A DNA stretch of 64,000 nucleotides from Brumimicrobium glaciale. GTDB lineage: Bacteria > Bacteroidota > Bacteroidia > Flavobacteriales_D > Crocinitomicaceae. Below, in pieces: positions 10,617 to 19,469 of this stretch (its first letter is position 1; each line of letters starts with the position of its first letter). Under the pieces are notes generated by a model, which worked only from the letters and a program-made list of their open reading frames with translations, searched no databases and had not been told where the DNA came from. The stretch is from contig NZ_SETE01000001.1 in assembly GCF_004152935.1 (NCBI RefSeq), forward strand, positions 889,855 through 953,854, written 5' to 3'. Made by a program: the position numbers and the translations under genes.

Positions 10617-10648
10617 CAAAGTTAACTATAAAGTTATCATTTGTCAAA
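10617..10648 (-). promoter_or_regulatory. Promoter of the toxin-antitoxin pair, TTTG-N20-TAACTTTG
   Basis: On the minus strand TTTG (10648-10645) is followed after 20 bases by TAACTTTG (10624-10617), a near-perfect Bacteroidota promoter. The -7 box ends only 4 bases before the toxin ATG, so the transcript would be leaderless or nearly so. Confidence 0.65.
10623..10636. promoter_or_regulatory. Possible antitoxin operator (TAACT-ATAA-AGTTA)
   Basis: A short inverted repeat lies between the -33 and -7 elements of the TA promoter, where an autorepressing antitoxin would be expected to bind. Arms of 5 bases only, so weak. Confidence 0.35.
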
Positions 10649-10717
10649 TTCAATTGATTTTATCTTCGATGATTTCATGTCAAATGTAATTCTTCCCCTT
10701 TCTCTCCCTTCTTTCTT

Positions 10718-10770
10718 CTCTGCGTCCCGACAGCTGTACGGGACTCTGCACCTTTGCGAATCTCCGCGTA
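10718..10770 (+). repeat. Intergenic repeat (CTCTGCG type) with an inserted palindrome
   Basis: CTCTGCG ... CTCTGCACCTTTGCGAATCT CCGCG matches, inverted, the sequence at 14244-14283. In the middle sits the near-palindrome at 10724-10744 (GTCCCG-ACAGCTGTA-CGGGAC), which the other copy lacks. Remaining bases of 10649-10817 show no gene. Confidence 0.6.
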
Positions 10771-10817
10771 ATTCTTTTTTTTCTCTATTTCCAACTCCAT
10801 AACTCCCATATTAATAT

Positions 10818-10825
10818 TAAGTTTG
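10818..10825 (+). promoter_or_regulatory. -7 box for the E1 dehydrogenase (TAAGTTTG)
   Basis: Matches TAnnTTTG, 32 bases before the ATG at 10857. No good -33 TTTG. Confidence 0.5.
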
Positions 10826-10856
10826 TTCATCAAATTTTAGAAGTTAAAAATATACC

Positions 10857-12860
10857 ATGGAAACGTTAACCAAACGACACATTGAATACGACCGTTCCAA
10901 GTTCTCTGACAGCGAGCTTGTTGATATTTATCAACGCATTTTGAAACCAAGACTTATTGAAGAGAAGATGTTGATTCTACTGCGTCAAGGGAAGATTTCT
11001 AAGTGGTTCTCAGGCTGGGGGCAAGAGGCAATTAGTGTCGGAACAACCTTGGCGATGCAAAATGATGAAGTAATTCTACCAATGCACAGAAACCTTGGTG
11101 TATTTACCACACGTGATATTCCTTTGGCTAGACTTTTTGCTCAATTTCAAGGGAAAATGTCTGGTTTTACAAAAGGACGTGACCGCTCTTTCCACTTTGG
11201 AACAATGGATTATAATATCGTTGGAATGATTTCTCACTTAGGTCCACAATTGGGAATTGCTGATGGAATTGCACTTGCTTCAATTATTAAAAAGGAGAAA
11301 AAAGCAACATTGGTATTTTCTGGAGACGGTGGAGCAAGTGAAGGAGATTTTCATGAAGCTTTAAACGTTGCTGCAGTTTGGCAATTGCCTACGATTTTCA
11401 CAATTGAGAATAACCAATGGGGATTATCAACGCCAAGTAACGAGCAATTCCGATGCAAGCAATTTATCGATAAAGGAATTGGTTACGGAATGGATGCTTT
11501 TCAAATTGATGGAAACAATATTTTGGAAGTAATCACTTCGGTAAAGCAAATCGCTGAATCTATTCGTGAACGTCCAAGACCATTTTTATTGGAATGTTTG
11601 ACATTTAGAATGAGAGGTCATGAAGAAGCTTCTGGAACGAAATATTATCCAGAAGGAATCCAAGATGAATGGAATGAAAAAGATCCTGTTGTTAATTATG
11701 AGCTTTTCTTGAAAGAAGAAGGATTATTAACAGATGAAATGATCGAAGGTTTTAAGAAAGAAATTAAGGCTGAAATTCAAAATGGATTAGATGTCGCTGG
11801 AGCAGAACCTAAAATTGTTGCAAATACAGAAACTGAAATAAAAGATTTATTCAAGGAGCACAACCAAGTTGTTGTAGTGCCTGAAACAGAAAATAAAAGT
11901 GAAAAACGATTGGTAGATGCGATTTCTGATGGATTGAGACAATCTATGGAACGTTATCCAGAATTGGTTTTGATGGGACAAGATATCGCCGATTATGGTG
12001 GTGTTTTTAAAGTTACAGAAGGATTTGTTGAGCAGTTCGGAAAAGAACGTGTAAGAAATACACCTTTGTGTGAGTCAGCAATTTTAGGAGCAGGGTTAGG
12101 TTTGTCCATTGCTGGAATGAAAGCAATGGTAGAAATGCAATTCTCTGATTTCGTAACAGTTGGGTTTAATCAAATCGTGAATAATTTAGCGAAACTACAT
12201 TGGAGATGGGGACAAAATGCTGATGTTGTGGTAAGAATGCCAACGGGTGCTGGAGTAGCAGCTGGGCCATTCCATTCACAAAGTACAGAGGCTTGGTTTT
12301 TCCATGTTCCTGGATTGAAAATCGTTTATCCAGCATTTCCTGGAGATGCAAAAGGATTGTTGGCAGCAGCTATCGAAGATCCGAATCCTGTATTATTTTT
12401 TGAACACAAATTCCTTTACCGTAGTTTGAGAGAAGACATTTATGATGATTATTATACAACTGAAATTGGAAAAGCAGCGGTCTTGAAAAAAGGATCTGAT
12501 GTAACGATTGTCACTTATGGTTTAGGGGTTCACTGGGCTTTGGAAACATTAGAAAAAGATACTTCAATTTCTGCAGATTTAATTGACTTGAGAACTTTAG
12601 CGCCATTAGACATGGCAACTGTTATTGAATCGGTTAAAAAGACTGGAAGAGTTATCGTTTTGCATGAAGATGTTGAGATTGGTGGAATAGGAGCGGAGTT
12701 GGTGACACAAATCAATGAAGCTTGTTTTGAATATTTAGACGCACCAATTCGCAGAGTGGCTTCATTAAATACACCGATTCCTTTTGAAGCAGATTTAGAG
12801 AAAAACTTCTTGCCAAATAAGCGTTTCGAAACAGTTTTAACTGAATTATTGAATTACTAA
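10857..12860 (+). CDS. Fused 2-oxoacid dehydrogenase E1 component, alpha and beta domains
   Basis: 667 aa. Residues about 15-315 form the alpha part with the thiamine-diphosphate motif (GDGGASEGDFHEALNVAAVW, ending IENNQWGLS) and GHEEASGTKYYP. Residues about 345-660 form the beta part (LVDAISDGLRQSMERYPELV, MGQDIADYGGVFKVT, FHSQSTEAWFFHVPGLKIVY). In most bacteria these are two genes; the fusion is common in Bacteroidota. It catalyses decarboxylation of branched-chain 2-oxoacids (or pyruvate) and acyl transfer to E2 lipoate. E2 and E3 are not in the window, so the exact substrate is inferred. The MFS gene follows 9 bases after. Confidence 0.94.
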   Translation: METLTKRHIEYDRSKFSDSELVDIYQRILKPRLIEEKMLILLRQGKISKWFSGWGQEAISVGTTLAMQNDEVILPMHRNLGVFTTRDIPLARLFAQFQGKMSGFTKGRDRSFHFGTMDYNIVGMISHLGPQLGIADGIALASIIKKEKKATLVFSGDGGASEGDFHEALNVAAVWQLPTIFTIENNQWGLSTPSNEQFRCKQFIDKGIGYGMDAFQIDGNNILEVITSVKQIAESIRERPRPFLLECLTFRMRGHEEASGTKYYPEGIQDEWNEKDPVVNYELFLKEEGLLTDEMIEGFKKEIKAEIQNGLDVAGAEPKIVANTETEIKDLFKEHNQVVVVPETENKSEKRLVDAISDGLRQSMERYPELVLMGQDIADYGGVFKVTEGFVEQFGKERVRNTPLCESAILGAGLGLSIAGMKAMVEMQFSDFVTVGFNQIVNNLAKLHWRWGQNADVVVRMPTGAGVAAGPFHSQSTEAWFFHVPGLKIVYPAFPGDAKGLLAAAIEDPNPVLFFEHKFLYRSLREDIYDDYYTTEIGKAAVLKKGSDVTIVTYGLGVHWALETLEKDTSISADLIDLRTLAPLDMATVIESVKKTGRVIVLHEDVEIGGIGAELVTQINEACFEYLDAPIRRVASLNTPIPFEADLEKNFLPNKRFETVLTELLNY

Positions 12861-12869
12861 AACTAGCCG

Positions 12870-14246
12870 ATGGAAAAGGGAAATAAGCGCGTAGTAAAAG
12901 GATGGATCTTTTATGACTGGGCAAATTCAGTTTATAACTTGGTGATATCCTCCGCAATATTTCCAGTTTTCTATGCGAATGTTACAGAAAGCCACTATTT
13001 AAAGACTGTAGGAAGAGATAAATTATTACCAGGCGAAAACGTGATGGTCGAGTTTTTTGGATTCACATTGTCCAACTCGGTTTTGTTTTCTTATGTTTTG
13101 GCAGCGTCCTTTTTATTGGTGAGTATTTTATCGCCATTGTTATCTGGAGTTGCCGATGTTACAGGAAGCAAGAAACGCTTTATGCAGTTTTTCTGTTACC
13201 TCGGATCATTCGCAAGTATTTCCTTATTTTGGTTTAGTCCCGATCACATTGAATGGGGAATGTTATCCATTTTCTTAGCCAGTATGGGTTTTTGGAACAG
13301 TTTGGTATTCTACAATGCCTTTTTACCTGAGATAGCAGAACCAAAAGATCACGACAATATTTCAGCCCGAGGATTCTCTATGGGATACTTTGGAAGTATG
13401 ATTTTATTGGTAATTTGTTTATCAATTATCATGTTGGGAGACCCTGCATATACCAAATACAGCTTTGTTTTGGTTGGATTGTGGTGGATGGGATTTGCAC
13501 AAGTGACTTTTCGAAGATTGCCACACAACGTAAATAAGAAAGCGGTAAAATCAGGTCGTATATTTAAAGGAGTTGTTGAATTAAAACGTGTTTTCAATGA
13601 ATTTCGTCAGACCAAAAGACTGAAACGCTATTTACTTTCCTTCTTCTTTTTCAATACCGGAGTTCAAACGGTAATGTTAATGGCGGTAGTTTTTGCCAAA
13701 AAAGAAATCGATTGGGGAGAAGCCGGAGGAGATGCAGGGCTAATTGTAGCGATTTTATTGATCCAGATTTTAGGAGCTGGAGGAGCATATTTGATGTCTT
13801 ACATCTCTAGTTTGATTGGAAATTTAAGAACGTTAATCTTCGTTGTCATTGGCTGGATGATCTTGTGTATTTGGGCGTATTGGCTGCAATCACCAACAGA
13901 ATTCTATTTCTTAGCTGCAGGTATTGGACTCGTTATGGGAGGTGTTCAAGCACTATCTCGTTCTACGTATTCTAAGTTTTTACCTACAACAGATAATCAT
14001 GCTTCGTATTTCTCCTTTTATGATGTAGCAGAGAAAATTGGAATTGTTTTAGGATTGTTCTTCTTCGGATTGATGGAATACTTGACAGGGAATTTAAGAG
14101 CTTCAGTGCTTTCAATAGTTGCGTTTTTCGCGATTGGATTGGTCTTGTTGATTTTTGTTCCGAGGAAAGAAAGTGCTAAGGGGAGAAAGGTTTTGATTGC
14201 TAGTCGATTGGCTGCTTTGAAGGCCAAGGAAGGGTTGGGAGAATGA
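12870..14246 (+). CDS. MFS transporter, UMF1/Atg22-like family
   Basis: 458 aa with about 12 hydrophobic segments. The N-terminus KGWIFYDWANSVYNLVISSA and motifs LSPLLSGVADVTGSKKRFM, GFWNSLVFYNAFLPEIA and GGVQALSRSTYSKFLP are typical of the UMF1 family, whose eukaryotic relative Atg22 exports amino acids from the vacuole. Bacterial substrates are unknown. It starts 9 bases after the E1 gene, so an operon is likely, which fits loosely with amino-acid metabolism. Confidence 0.9.
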   Translation: MEKGNKRVVKGWIFYDWANSVYNLVISSAIFPVFYANVTESHYLKTVGRDKLLPGENVMVEFFGFTLSNSVLFSYVLAASFLLVSILSPLLSGVADVTGSKKRFMQFFCYLGSFASISLFWFSPDHIEWGMLSIFLASMGFWNSLVFYNAFLPEIAEPKDHDNISARGFSMGYFGSMILLVICLSIIMLGDPAYTKYSFVLVGLWWMGFAQVTFRRLPHNVNKKAVKSGRIFKGVVELKRVFNEFRQTKRLKRYLLSFFFFNTGVQTVMLMAVVFAKKEIDWGEAGGDAGLIVAILLIQILGAGGAYLMSYISSLIGNLRTLIFVVIGWMILCIWAYWLQSPTEFYFLAAGIGLVMGGVQALSRSTYSKFLPTTDNHASYFSFYDVAEKIGIVLGLFFFGLMEYLTGNLRASVLSIVAFFAIGLVLLIFVPRKESAKGRKVLIASRLAALKAKEGLGE

Positions 14247-14283
14247 CGCAGAGATGCGCAGGAGGCGCAGAGATTCGCAAAGA
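14244..14283 (+). repeat. Intergenic CGCAGAG repeat
   Basis: GACGCAGAGATGCGCAGGAG followed by GCGCAGAGATTCGCAAAG. Its reverse complement matches the repeat at 10718-10770 without the inserted palindrome. It begins at the stop codon of the MFS gene. The remainder up to 14462 contains no recognisable gene. Confidence 0.55.
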
Positions 14284-14462
14284 AAAGAAGAAGCGGATGA
14301 AGGAGTTTAAGGATTAATGTTTAATTGTGAATGTTTAATGCTTAAGGATGAACGTTTATGCCATCAATGAAGTTGATTTTTGGAGTCTGGTTTAGAGGAG
14401 AACAGGCTTTTGGGTGTAATTTGTTTGAAATGATTTATTGAATTTTTGAGATTATTCTAGAA

Positions 14463-15188
14463 ATGATGGAACAAACAAAATTGAAAATTTTCACCTTAAT
14501 TTTATTTCTGTTCTCATTTCTTTTGTGTCGAGCAGGAAATATTGAGACAATTTATTTTCTTCCTGGTCAAGGTTCGGATAAGCGAATTTTTGATTCTTTG
14601 GAAATAGATTCAAAATTCAAACTTAAGTATTTAGAATACGACACTATCTCGAAAAAGGTGTCTTTATATGAATTAGCCAAGCAACTTTCTACTTCGATTG
14701 ATACTACTGAAAATTTTGCCCTTATTGGAGTTTCATTAGGCGGAATGTTAAGTGTGGAATTAAGCAGAATTGTAAATCCAAAGAAAGTAATTATCATTTC
14801 TAGTGCTAAGAATAGAAAGGAACTTCCGTTTAGATATAGATTTCAAAGAGTAATTCCGTTATTTGAGATTTTTCCTGCGAAGGTTATTTATTGGGGAGCA
14901 AAAACTTTACAGCCTATTGTTGAACCTGATAGAAATACAAATGAAGATACCTTTAAAAGCATGCTGGAAAGAAAGAATCCAAAATATTTAAAGCGAACTG
15001 CTAGAATGATTATTAGATGGAAAAGAAAAACTAATTCTACTAAAATCATTCATGTCCATGGAAATAATGATCACACTATTCCTATTAGAAATGTTGTAAA
15101 TCTTGATTACATAATTGAAGATGGTTCTCACATGATGGCTTTAACAAGGTCAAAAGAGATCAGTTTGATTTTGAATAGGGAGCTTTGA
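14463..15188 (+). CDS. Secreted or periplasmic alpha/beta hydrolase
   Basis: 241 aa, with an N-terminal hydrophobic signal (IFTLILFLFSFLLCRAG). The fold start is IYFLPGQGSDKRIFDSLEI; the nucleophile elbow is GVSLGGM (serine at about residue 90); the acid lies in HVHGNNDHTIP (about 197-207) and the histidine in EDGSHMM. All three catalytic residues are thus visible. The substrate cannot be predicted. It stands alone, with no operon partner within 140 bases. Confidence 0.82.
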   Translation: MMEQTKLKIFTLILFLFSFLLCRAGNIETIYFLPGQGSDKRIFDSLEIDSKFKLKYLEYDTISKKVSLYELAKQLSTSIDTTENFALIGVSLGGMLSVELSRIVNPKKVIIISSAKNRKELPFRYRFQRVIPLFEIFPAKVIYWGAKTLQPIVEPDRNTNEDTFKSMLERKNPKYLKRTARMIIRWKRKTNSTKIIHVHGNNDHTIPIRNVVNLDYIIEDGSHMMALTRSKEISLILNREL

Positions 15189-15328
15189 TGTTTTGAATTT
15201 GTCCAATTAAAATTAATATTCAAACCCAATAGATTTATAATCGTCAAATAAAGTTGGAATAAATTATCACTATAAATAAAACTAAATTAAAACCACATTC
15301 GATATAATTACCCTTAAATTTAGAATCT

Positions 15329-16363
15329 ATGAATAATATTGATAGAAAAAATTTTCATTCCCAAGTTGTTGATTTATTGAAATCTGCAAGGAATAAGGTT
15401 GTTCGTTCAGTTAATCAAACTATGGTTATTACTTACTTTGAAATAGGTAGAATGATAGTTGATAAAGAGCAGGACGGAAAAGAGAGGGCTGCTTATGGAG
15501 AAAATGTTATCAAAAACTTGTCTAAAGTTCTGAGCGTCGAGTTTGGTAAAGGTTTTTCTGAGAGGAATATTGAACAAATGAGACAATTTTATTTGGCATA
15601 TTCAATACCGCAGACACTGTCTGCGGTTTTCAATTCTGGAAATCCTTCTGAGAATTCCGAAAATAAAATGATAATATTAAGTTGGTCGCATTATTTAAAA
15701 CTTATGCGAATTGAAGACCTTAACGAGCGCAACTTCTATGAAATAGAATCTTATAAAAATAATTGGAGTCTAAGGCAGTTGCAGCGACAGTTTGATTCAG
15801 CATTATATACAAGACTAGTTTTAAGAAGAAACAAAGCTAAGGTAAATGAACTTTCAGAGAAAGGGCTAATTATTGAGAAACCCATAGACGCAATAAAAGA
15901 TCCATATATTTTAGAATTTATTGGACTCCGTGAACACACCATCTATTCAGAAAATGAACTTGAACAAGAAATAATTGATAAACTAGAGCATTTTTTACTC
16001 GAATTAGGTAATGGTTTTACTTTCGTTGCTAGACAGAAAAGAATTTCTTTTGATGAGAAGCACTTTAGAATTGACTTGGTTTTCTATAATAGATTACTAA
16101 AGTGTTTTGTGCTTATTGATTTGAAAATCGGAGAATTAAAACACCAAGATTTAGGGCAGATGCAAATGTACGTCAATTATTATGACCGAGAAATTAAATT
16201 AAATGATGAGAATAAAACAATTGGTATAGTATTGTGCAGAGATAAAAGTGAATCAGTAGTGGAATATACTTTGCCCGAAAATAATGAGCAAATCTTTGCG
16301 AGTAAATACGAGACTGTCCTTCCAAGTAAAGAAGACTTAAAGTCTCTGATAAACTACAAATAA
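15329..16363 (+). CDS. PDDEXK nuclease domain protein (DUF1016/YhcG family)
   Basis: 344 aa, typical length. The N-terminal DUF1016 domain (ARNKVVRSVNQTMVITYFEI, GRMIVDKEQDG) is followed by the C-terminal PD-(D/E)xK nuclease core: FRIDLVFYNRLLKCFVLIDL, then KIGELKHQDLGQMQMYVNYY, giving D...DxK catalytic residues at about 250-270. The family occurs near restriction or mobile DNA and its role is unsettled. No restriction-modification genes are adjacent. A perfect 21-base palindrome (15607-15627) encodes part of the variable loop between the domains. Confidence 0.9.
   Translation: MNNIDRKNFHSQVVDLLKSARNKVVRSVNQTMVITYFEIGRMIVDKEQDGKERAAYGENVIKNLSKVLSVEFGKGFSERNIEQMRQFYLAYSIPQTLSAVFNSGNPSENSENKMIILSWSHYLKLMRIEDLNERNFYEIESYKNNWSLRQLQRQFDSALYTRLVLRRNKAKVNELSEKGLIIEKPIDAIKDPYILEFIGLREHTIYSENELEQEIIDKLEHFLLELGNGFTFVARQKRISFDEKHFRIDLVFYNRLLKCFVLIDLKIGELKHQDLGQMQMYVNYYDREIKLNDENKTIGIVLCRDKSESVVEYTLPENNEQIFASKYETVLPSKEDLKSLINYK
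15607..15627. repeat. Palindrome inside the DUF1016 gene
   Basis: ACCGCAGACA-C-TGTCTGCGGT: two perfect 10-base arms around one base. It encodes PQTLSAV in frame. The length is a multiple of three, so it can sit in the gene without breaking it. Confidence 0.7.
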
Positions 16364-16454
16364 ATGAAAGTTAAGCGATAATTTATAAGAAATACGGTTT
16401 TTCAGTGACAGAATGAAGAGCATGATGAAAATTAAATGAATCAAAACCAAATAA

Positions 16455-16868
16455 ATGAAAGCACTAGGAATATCATTAGAAGGAAGCACGGCAATATTTA
16501 GTGGATTAGAAAAGACGGAATCAGGAATTTATGAGATTTCGGATAAACTCAAGAAAATTCAATTAAAAGATCACCTAGATTCCAAAGAAGTTCAATCTTT
16601 AAATGAAACTATTCAATCTTTTTTGGAAAGAAATGACTTTGATGAAATCGCAATTATTAAAAGAGGAACGAAAGGAACTTTTGCTGCTTCACCTATTTCA
16701 TTTAAGATTGAAGGTCTCATTCAAATGTATAAAAGTAAAGACGTAGAATTTATTGCCCCACCAACTTTGAGGGCATTTTATAAAAAGAATGAGAATAGTT
16801 TTACTCCAAAATATGCTTATCAAAAGGCTTCAAATGATTTGGCTTTTTATTTGTTGAAAAGAGAATAA
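16455..16868 (+). CDS. DUF3010 family protein
   Basis: 137 aa. The N-terminal MKALGISLEGSTAIFSGLEK and the central EIAIIKRGTKGTFAASPISF, KIEGLIQ match the DUF3010 family, which I take to have an RNase H-like fold. No experimental function is known. It follows the DUF1016 gene by 91 bases on the same strand; no promoter box was recognised. Confidence 0.8.
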   Translation: MKALGISLEGSTAIFSGLEKTESGIYEISDKLKKIQLKDHLDSKEVQSLNETIQSFLERNDFDEIAIIKRGTKGTFAASPISFKIEGLIQMYKSKDVEFIAPPTLRAFYKKNENSFTPKYAYQKASNDLAFYLLKRE

Positions 16869-16904
16869 AAATAATTACGAATGGTGTGACTCGGGTGGGA
16901 TGAC

Positions 16905-17024
16905 GGAACGCGGATGACGCGGATCTGCGAGCGCGGATTAGGGCGGATTTTAGTTTTTAGCAATGGTAAAAAAATCCGCGAAGATCTGCGTTGCTTCTTG
17001 AAGCATCCGCGTCATCCGCGTTCC
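16905..17024. repeat. Large imperfect hairpin with 20-base perfect terminal arms
   Basis: The arms are GGAACGCGGATGACGCGGAT (16905-16924) and its exact reverse complement at 17005-17024. Inside, further matches (GATCTGCG, GCGGATTTT/AAAATCCGC) give a long cruciform-like element. It is related to the relic at 9597-9640. It looks like a REP-type or non-autonomous mobile palindrome. Confidence 0.8.
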
Positions 17025-17066
17025 ATTGCAGCGCAACTTTGAAAAATGAGTGAGCTTATTTTTTTT

Positions 17067-17105
17067 AATTCGTAATTCGTAATTCCCCTAATTCGTAATT
17101 GATTC
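17067..17105 (+). repeat. TTCGTAATT repeat cluster
   Basis: Three copies of ATTCGTAATT in 39 bases, of the same kind as the clusters in 26.4-29.1 kb and at 31.65 kb. It lies just upstream of the AAA ATPase promoter box. Confidence 0.6.
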
Positions 17106-17114
17106 TACTATTTG

Positions 17115-17122
17115 TATCTTTG
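17115..17122 (+). promoter_or_regulatory. -7 box for the AAA ATPase gene (TATCTTTG)
   Basis: Matches TAnnTTTG, 21 bases before the ATG at 17143. Confidence 0.5.
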
Positions 17123-17142
17123 CACCCAAATTTATTTCATCC

Positions 17143-17850
17143 ATGGATATTCATGACCTCGTAATCAGAGACAAAGAAATTGTTTCTTTAGAAGACGTTT
17201 TTCTTAACCAAGAGAACCAGATAAAAATTCAACAACTTATCAGGGAATATAAGTATGTTGATGAACTCACTGAATACAATTTGCCTGTAAACAATAAGGT
17301 TTTGTTACAGGGGAGTTCGGGATGTGGGAAGACGACAACTGCTAAGGCTATTGCAAATGCTTTAGGAAAACCTATTTTAATTCTGAACTTGAGTAATATT
17401 GTTTGTTCTAGAATAGGAGAGACTTCTCAAAACATAAAACTTGTTTTTGACAAAGCGGGTAGAGATAAATCTGTGCTTTTCCTAGATGAATTTGATCAAA
17501 TCGGAAAAGCACGAGAAGACAGTGATAAAGATGTTGGAGAAATGCGCCGATTGGTAAATACTATTATTCAACTCATCGATTATTATCCTAAAAATGCGGT
17601 GTTAATTTGCGCTACGAATCACCCTGAAATAATCGACTCCGCATTAATGAGAAGATTTCAATTGCGGATTGATTTCGAATTGCCGTCTACTGAAGTTTTG
17701 GATACTTTCTATGATAAATTACTATCTGCGTTTCCAATTCATATGCAAAATATTGAGCGGAAGTATGATTTGTCATTTGCAGAAGTGAAGGATTATGTGA
17801 ATACGGAAGTGAAGTCTATTTTGATAGAGAAGTTAGAAAGAGATAATTAG
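17143..17850 (+). CDS. Small AAA-family ATPase
   Basis: 235 aa, essentially a single AAA module. Walker A GSSGCGKTT is at about residues 57-65, Walker B VLFLDEFDQIG at about 110-120, the sensor-1 region VLICATNHPEIIDSALMRRF carries the arginine finger. It resembles the ATPase core of FtsH/spastin-like proteins but has no protease or membrane domain. The target is unknown. It is flanked by repeats and by the broken formyltransferase, an accessory setting. Confidence 0.85.
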   Translation: MDIHDLVIRDKEIVSLEDVFLNQENQIKIQQLIREYKYVDELTEYNLPVNNKVLLQGSSGCGKTTTAKAIANALGKPILILNLSNIVCSRIGETSQNIKLVFDKAGRDKSVLFLDEFDQIGKAREDSDKDVGEMRRLVNTIIQLIDYYPKNAVLICATNHPEIIDSALMRRFQLRIDFELPSTEVLDTFYDKLLSAFPIHMQNIERKYDLSFAEVKDYVNTEVKSILIEKLERDN

Positions 17851-17934
17851 GAATTACGAATTGAAAAAGGATTAAGTCAATATAGAATTGTTTGATTCAT
17901 AAAGTAATGTTCATATTCAAATCGTGAATTACAA

Positions 17935-18784
17935 ATGAAAGTAGTATTATTTCTTAACAAGGATCTTGAGGCGAATATTTCCTATAATCTGCTTAAATCC
18001 GAACTTCTAAATCATGATGTACGCATATACTATTCTGACACTGTTGGGAATCCTAACAACAGAGCTGAAGATTTAGTTAAGTTAGATTATTATGAAAAGG
18101 AATTCTTTTCTAATGAACTTCCTGGTTTGATTAATGAAAACAAAATTGAAAGTTCATTTGAGTTTTTTGATTCAGATTTCAATACTTTTCCAATTGAAAA
18201 AAGTCCGAACGTTAATTCCACAGCATTTATTAATGAAATGAAAGATTTTAATCCAGATCTATTTATTTCTATTCGTTTTGGTAAGATCTTTAAAGATGAG
18301 ATTATTAAAGTTCCAAAGTTTGGCTTAATCAATTTACATTCTGCAATATTACCAGATTATAGAGGAATCATGGGGACACTGCATGCAATTAAGGATAAGA
18401 ATAACAAAATTGGATGTACACTTCATACGATTCCAAATAGTGGAATTGATACAGGTGAAATAATTGAGATTGCTGAAGTTGATGTGAATTGGAAAAGATC
18501 ACTTTTTTGGAATATTGTACAACTTTATCCAATAGGTGCAAAGCTTATAGTTAAAGCGCTGAAGAATATTGAAAGCGGTGAAGTTCTAATAAGCGAAAAG
18601 CAAAATCTTCAAGAAGAAGTACTTTTCGGTCCCAATAAAAGAAGATTTTGACCAAGTTCGAAACTTAGGAATGGAAGTTATTTCTATTAAAGATTATCAA
18701 GATGTTTTGAATAAATTTATAGTCGATAATCTAGTGGAGCTTAAAAAAGATAATTTTTCTATAAAACCTCAAAAACCGTTTTAG
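17935..18784 (+). pseudogene. Formyltransferase-family gene broken by a frameshift
   Basis: The frame from 17935 encodes 238 aa with the formyltransferase core (FISIRFGKIFKDEIIKVPKF, INLHSAILPDYRGIMGTLHA, HTIPNSGIDTGEIIEI) and stops at 18651. From 18620 the alternative frame gives YFSVPIKEDFDQVRNLGMEV ... KPQKPF to a stop at 18784, which is the expected C-terminal tail of these enzymes. So a frameshift lies near 18612-18622 (GAAGAAGT). The family transfers formyl groups to amino groups (tRNA, sugars); the substrate here is unclear. The truncated 238-aa product might keep the catalytic domain. Confidence 0.78.
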
Positions 18785-18813
18785 TAATATAAATTAATGA
18801 TTCGGGAATAATA

Positions 18814-18869
18814 TACAATTTTTCAGGAGAAACATATAATTTTAAGAATCATGTGTCTGTGTAGTTTTG
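18814..18869 (+). promoter_or_regulatory. Shared upstream motif plus -7 box before the AhpD-like gene
   Basis: TACAATTTTTCAGGAGAAAC begins at 18814 and the -7 box TAGTTTTG at 18862. The gene upstream of doxX has TACAAT-N5-AGGAG at the same 48-base distance from its -7 box. No -33 TTTG is evident, as expected for an activator-dependent promoter. Confidence 0.55.
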
Positions 18870-18916
18870 TAGTGTTCAAAAGAACATAACATTTAAATAA
18901 ATACAAAACATATATT

Positions 18917-19450
18917 ATGAGCACATTTAATGTCCCAAAAAGAGAAGAAGTTTCAGCTAAAAATCAAGCGATATTTGATAACCTGGAAAAACAAGTTGGT
19001 TTTGTTCCTAACCTTTATGCTTCTTATGCCTATTCAGAAAATGCTTTGAAAAACTATATGGATTTTTCCAGTGGAGCGTCATCTTTGAAAGCCAAAGAAA
19101 AAGAGGTGATTAATTTAGCGGTTAGTCAAGTTAACAACTGTGAATATTGTTTGGCTGCGCACACTGCTATCGGAAAAATGAATGGATTTAATGAGGAGCA
19201 AATTATTGAACTTCGTCAAGGTAAAGCAACTTTTGATATCAAGTTGGATGCATTGGCTAAATTAGCTAAAAACACAACTGAGAATCGTGGAAAAACCGAT
19301 GCTGATGTATTGGAACACTTTTTTAATGCAGGTTGGACAAAAGAAAATCTTATTGACACGATGTTGATTGTAGGAGATAAAACAATTTCAAATTATATCA
19401 ACAATACAGTGAAAACGCCAATAGATTTCCCAGAAGTTAAAGCAATCTAA
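18917..19450 (+). CDS. Carboxymuconolactone decarboxylase / AhpD-like peroxidase family protein
   Basis: 177 aa. The AhpD core motif NCEYCLAAH gives Cys75, Cys78 and His82, the redox pair and base of alkylhydroperoxidase-like proteins. The region before it (KAKEKEVINLAVSQVN) is the conserved helix. The likely role is peroxide or thiol stress defence. It is transcribed convergently with the AraC regulator, whose second probable target is the DoxX gene. Confidence 0.9.
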   Translation: MSTFNVPKREEVSAKNQAIFDNLEKQVGFVPNLYASYAYSENALKNYMDFSSGASSLKAKEKEVINLAVSQVNNCEYCLAAHTAIGKMNGFNEEQIIELRQGKATFDIKLDALAKLAKNTTENRGKTDADVLEHFFNAGWTKENLIDTMLIVGDKTISNYINNTVKTPIDFPEVKAI

Positions 19451-19469
19451 TTCAAGTAAATATTTCACT

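Noticed and set aside
10857..12860. Considered as pyruvate dehydrogenase E1 or transketolase
   Set aside because: The alpha/beta-type order of motifs fits the 2-oxoacid dehydrogenase E1 fusion; homodimeric PDH E1 and transketolase have other motifs. The exact oxoacid remains open.
15329..16363. Restriction-modification or other defence island around the DUF1016 nuclease
   Set aside because: Neighbours are a hydrolase, DUF3010, a small AAA ATPase and a broken formyltransferase; no methylase, specificity or known defence gene is adjacent.
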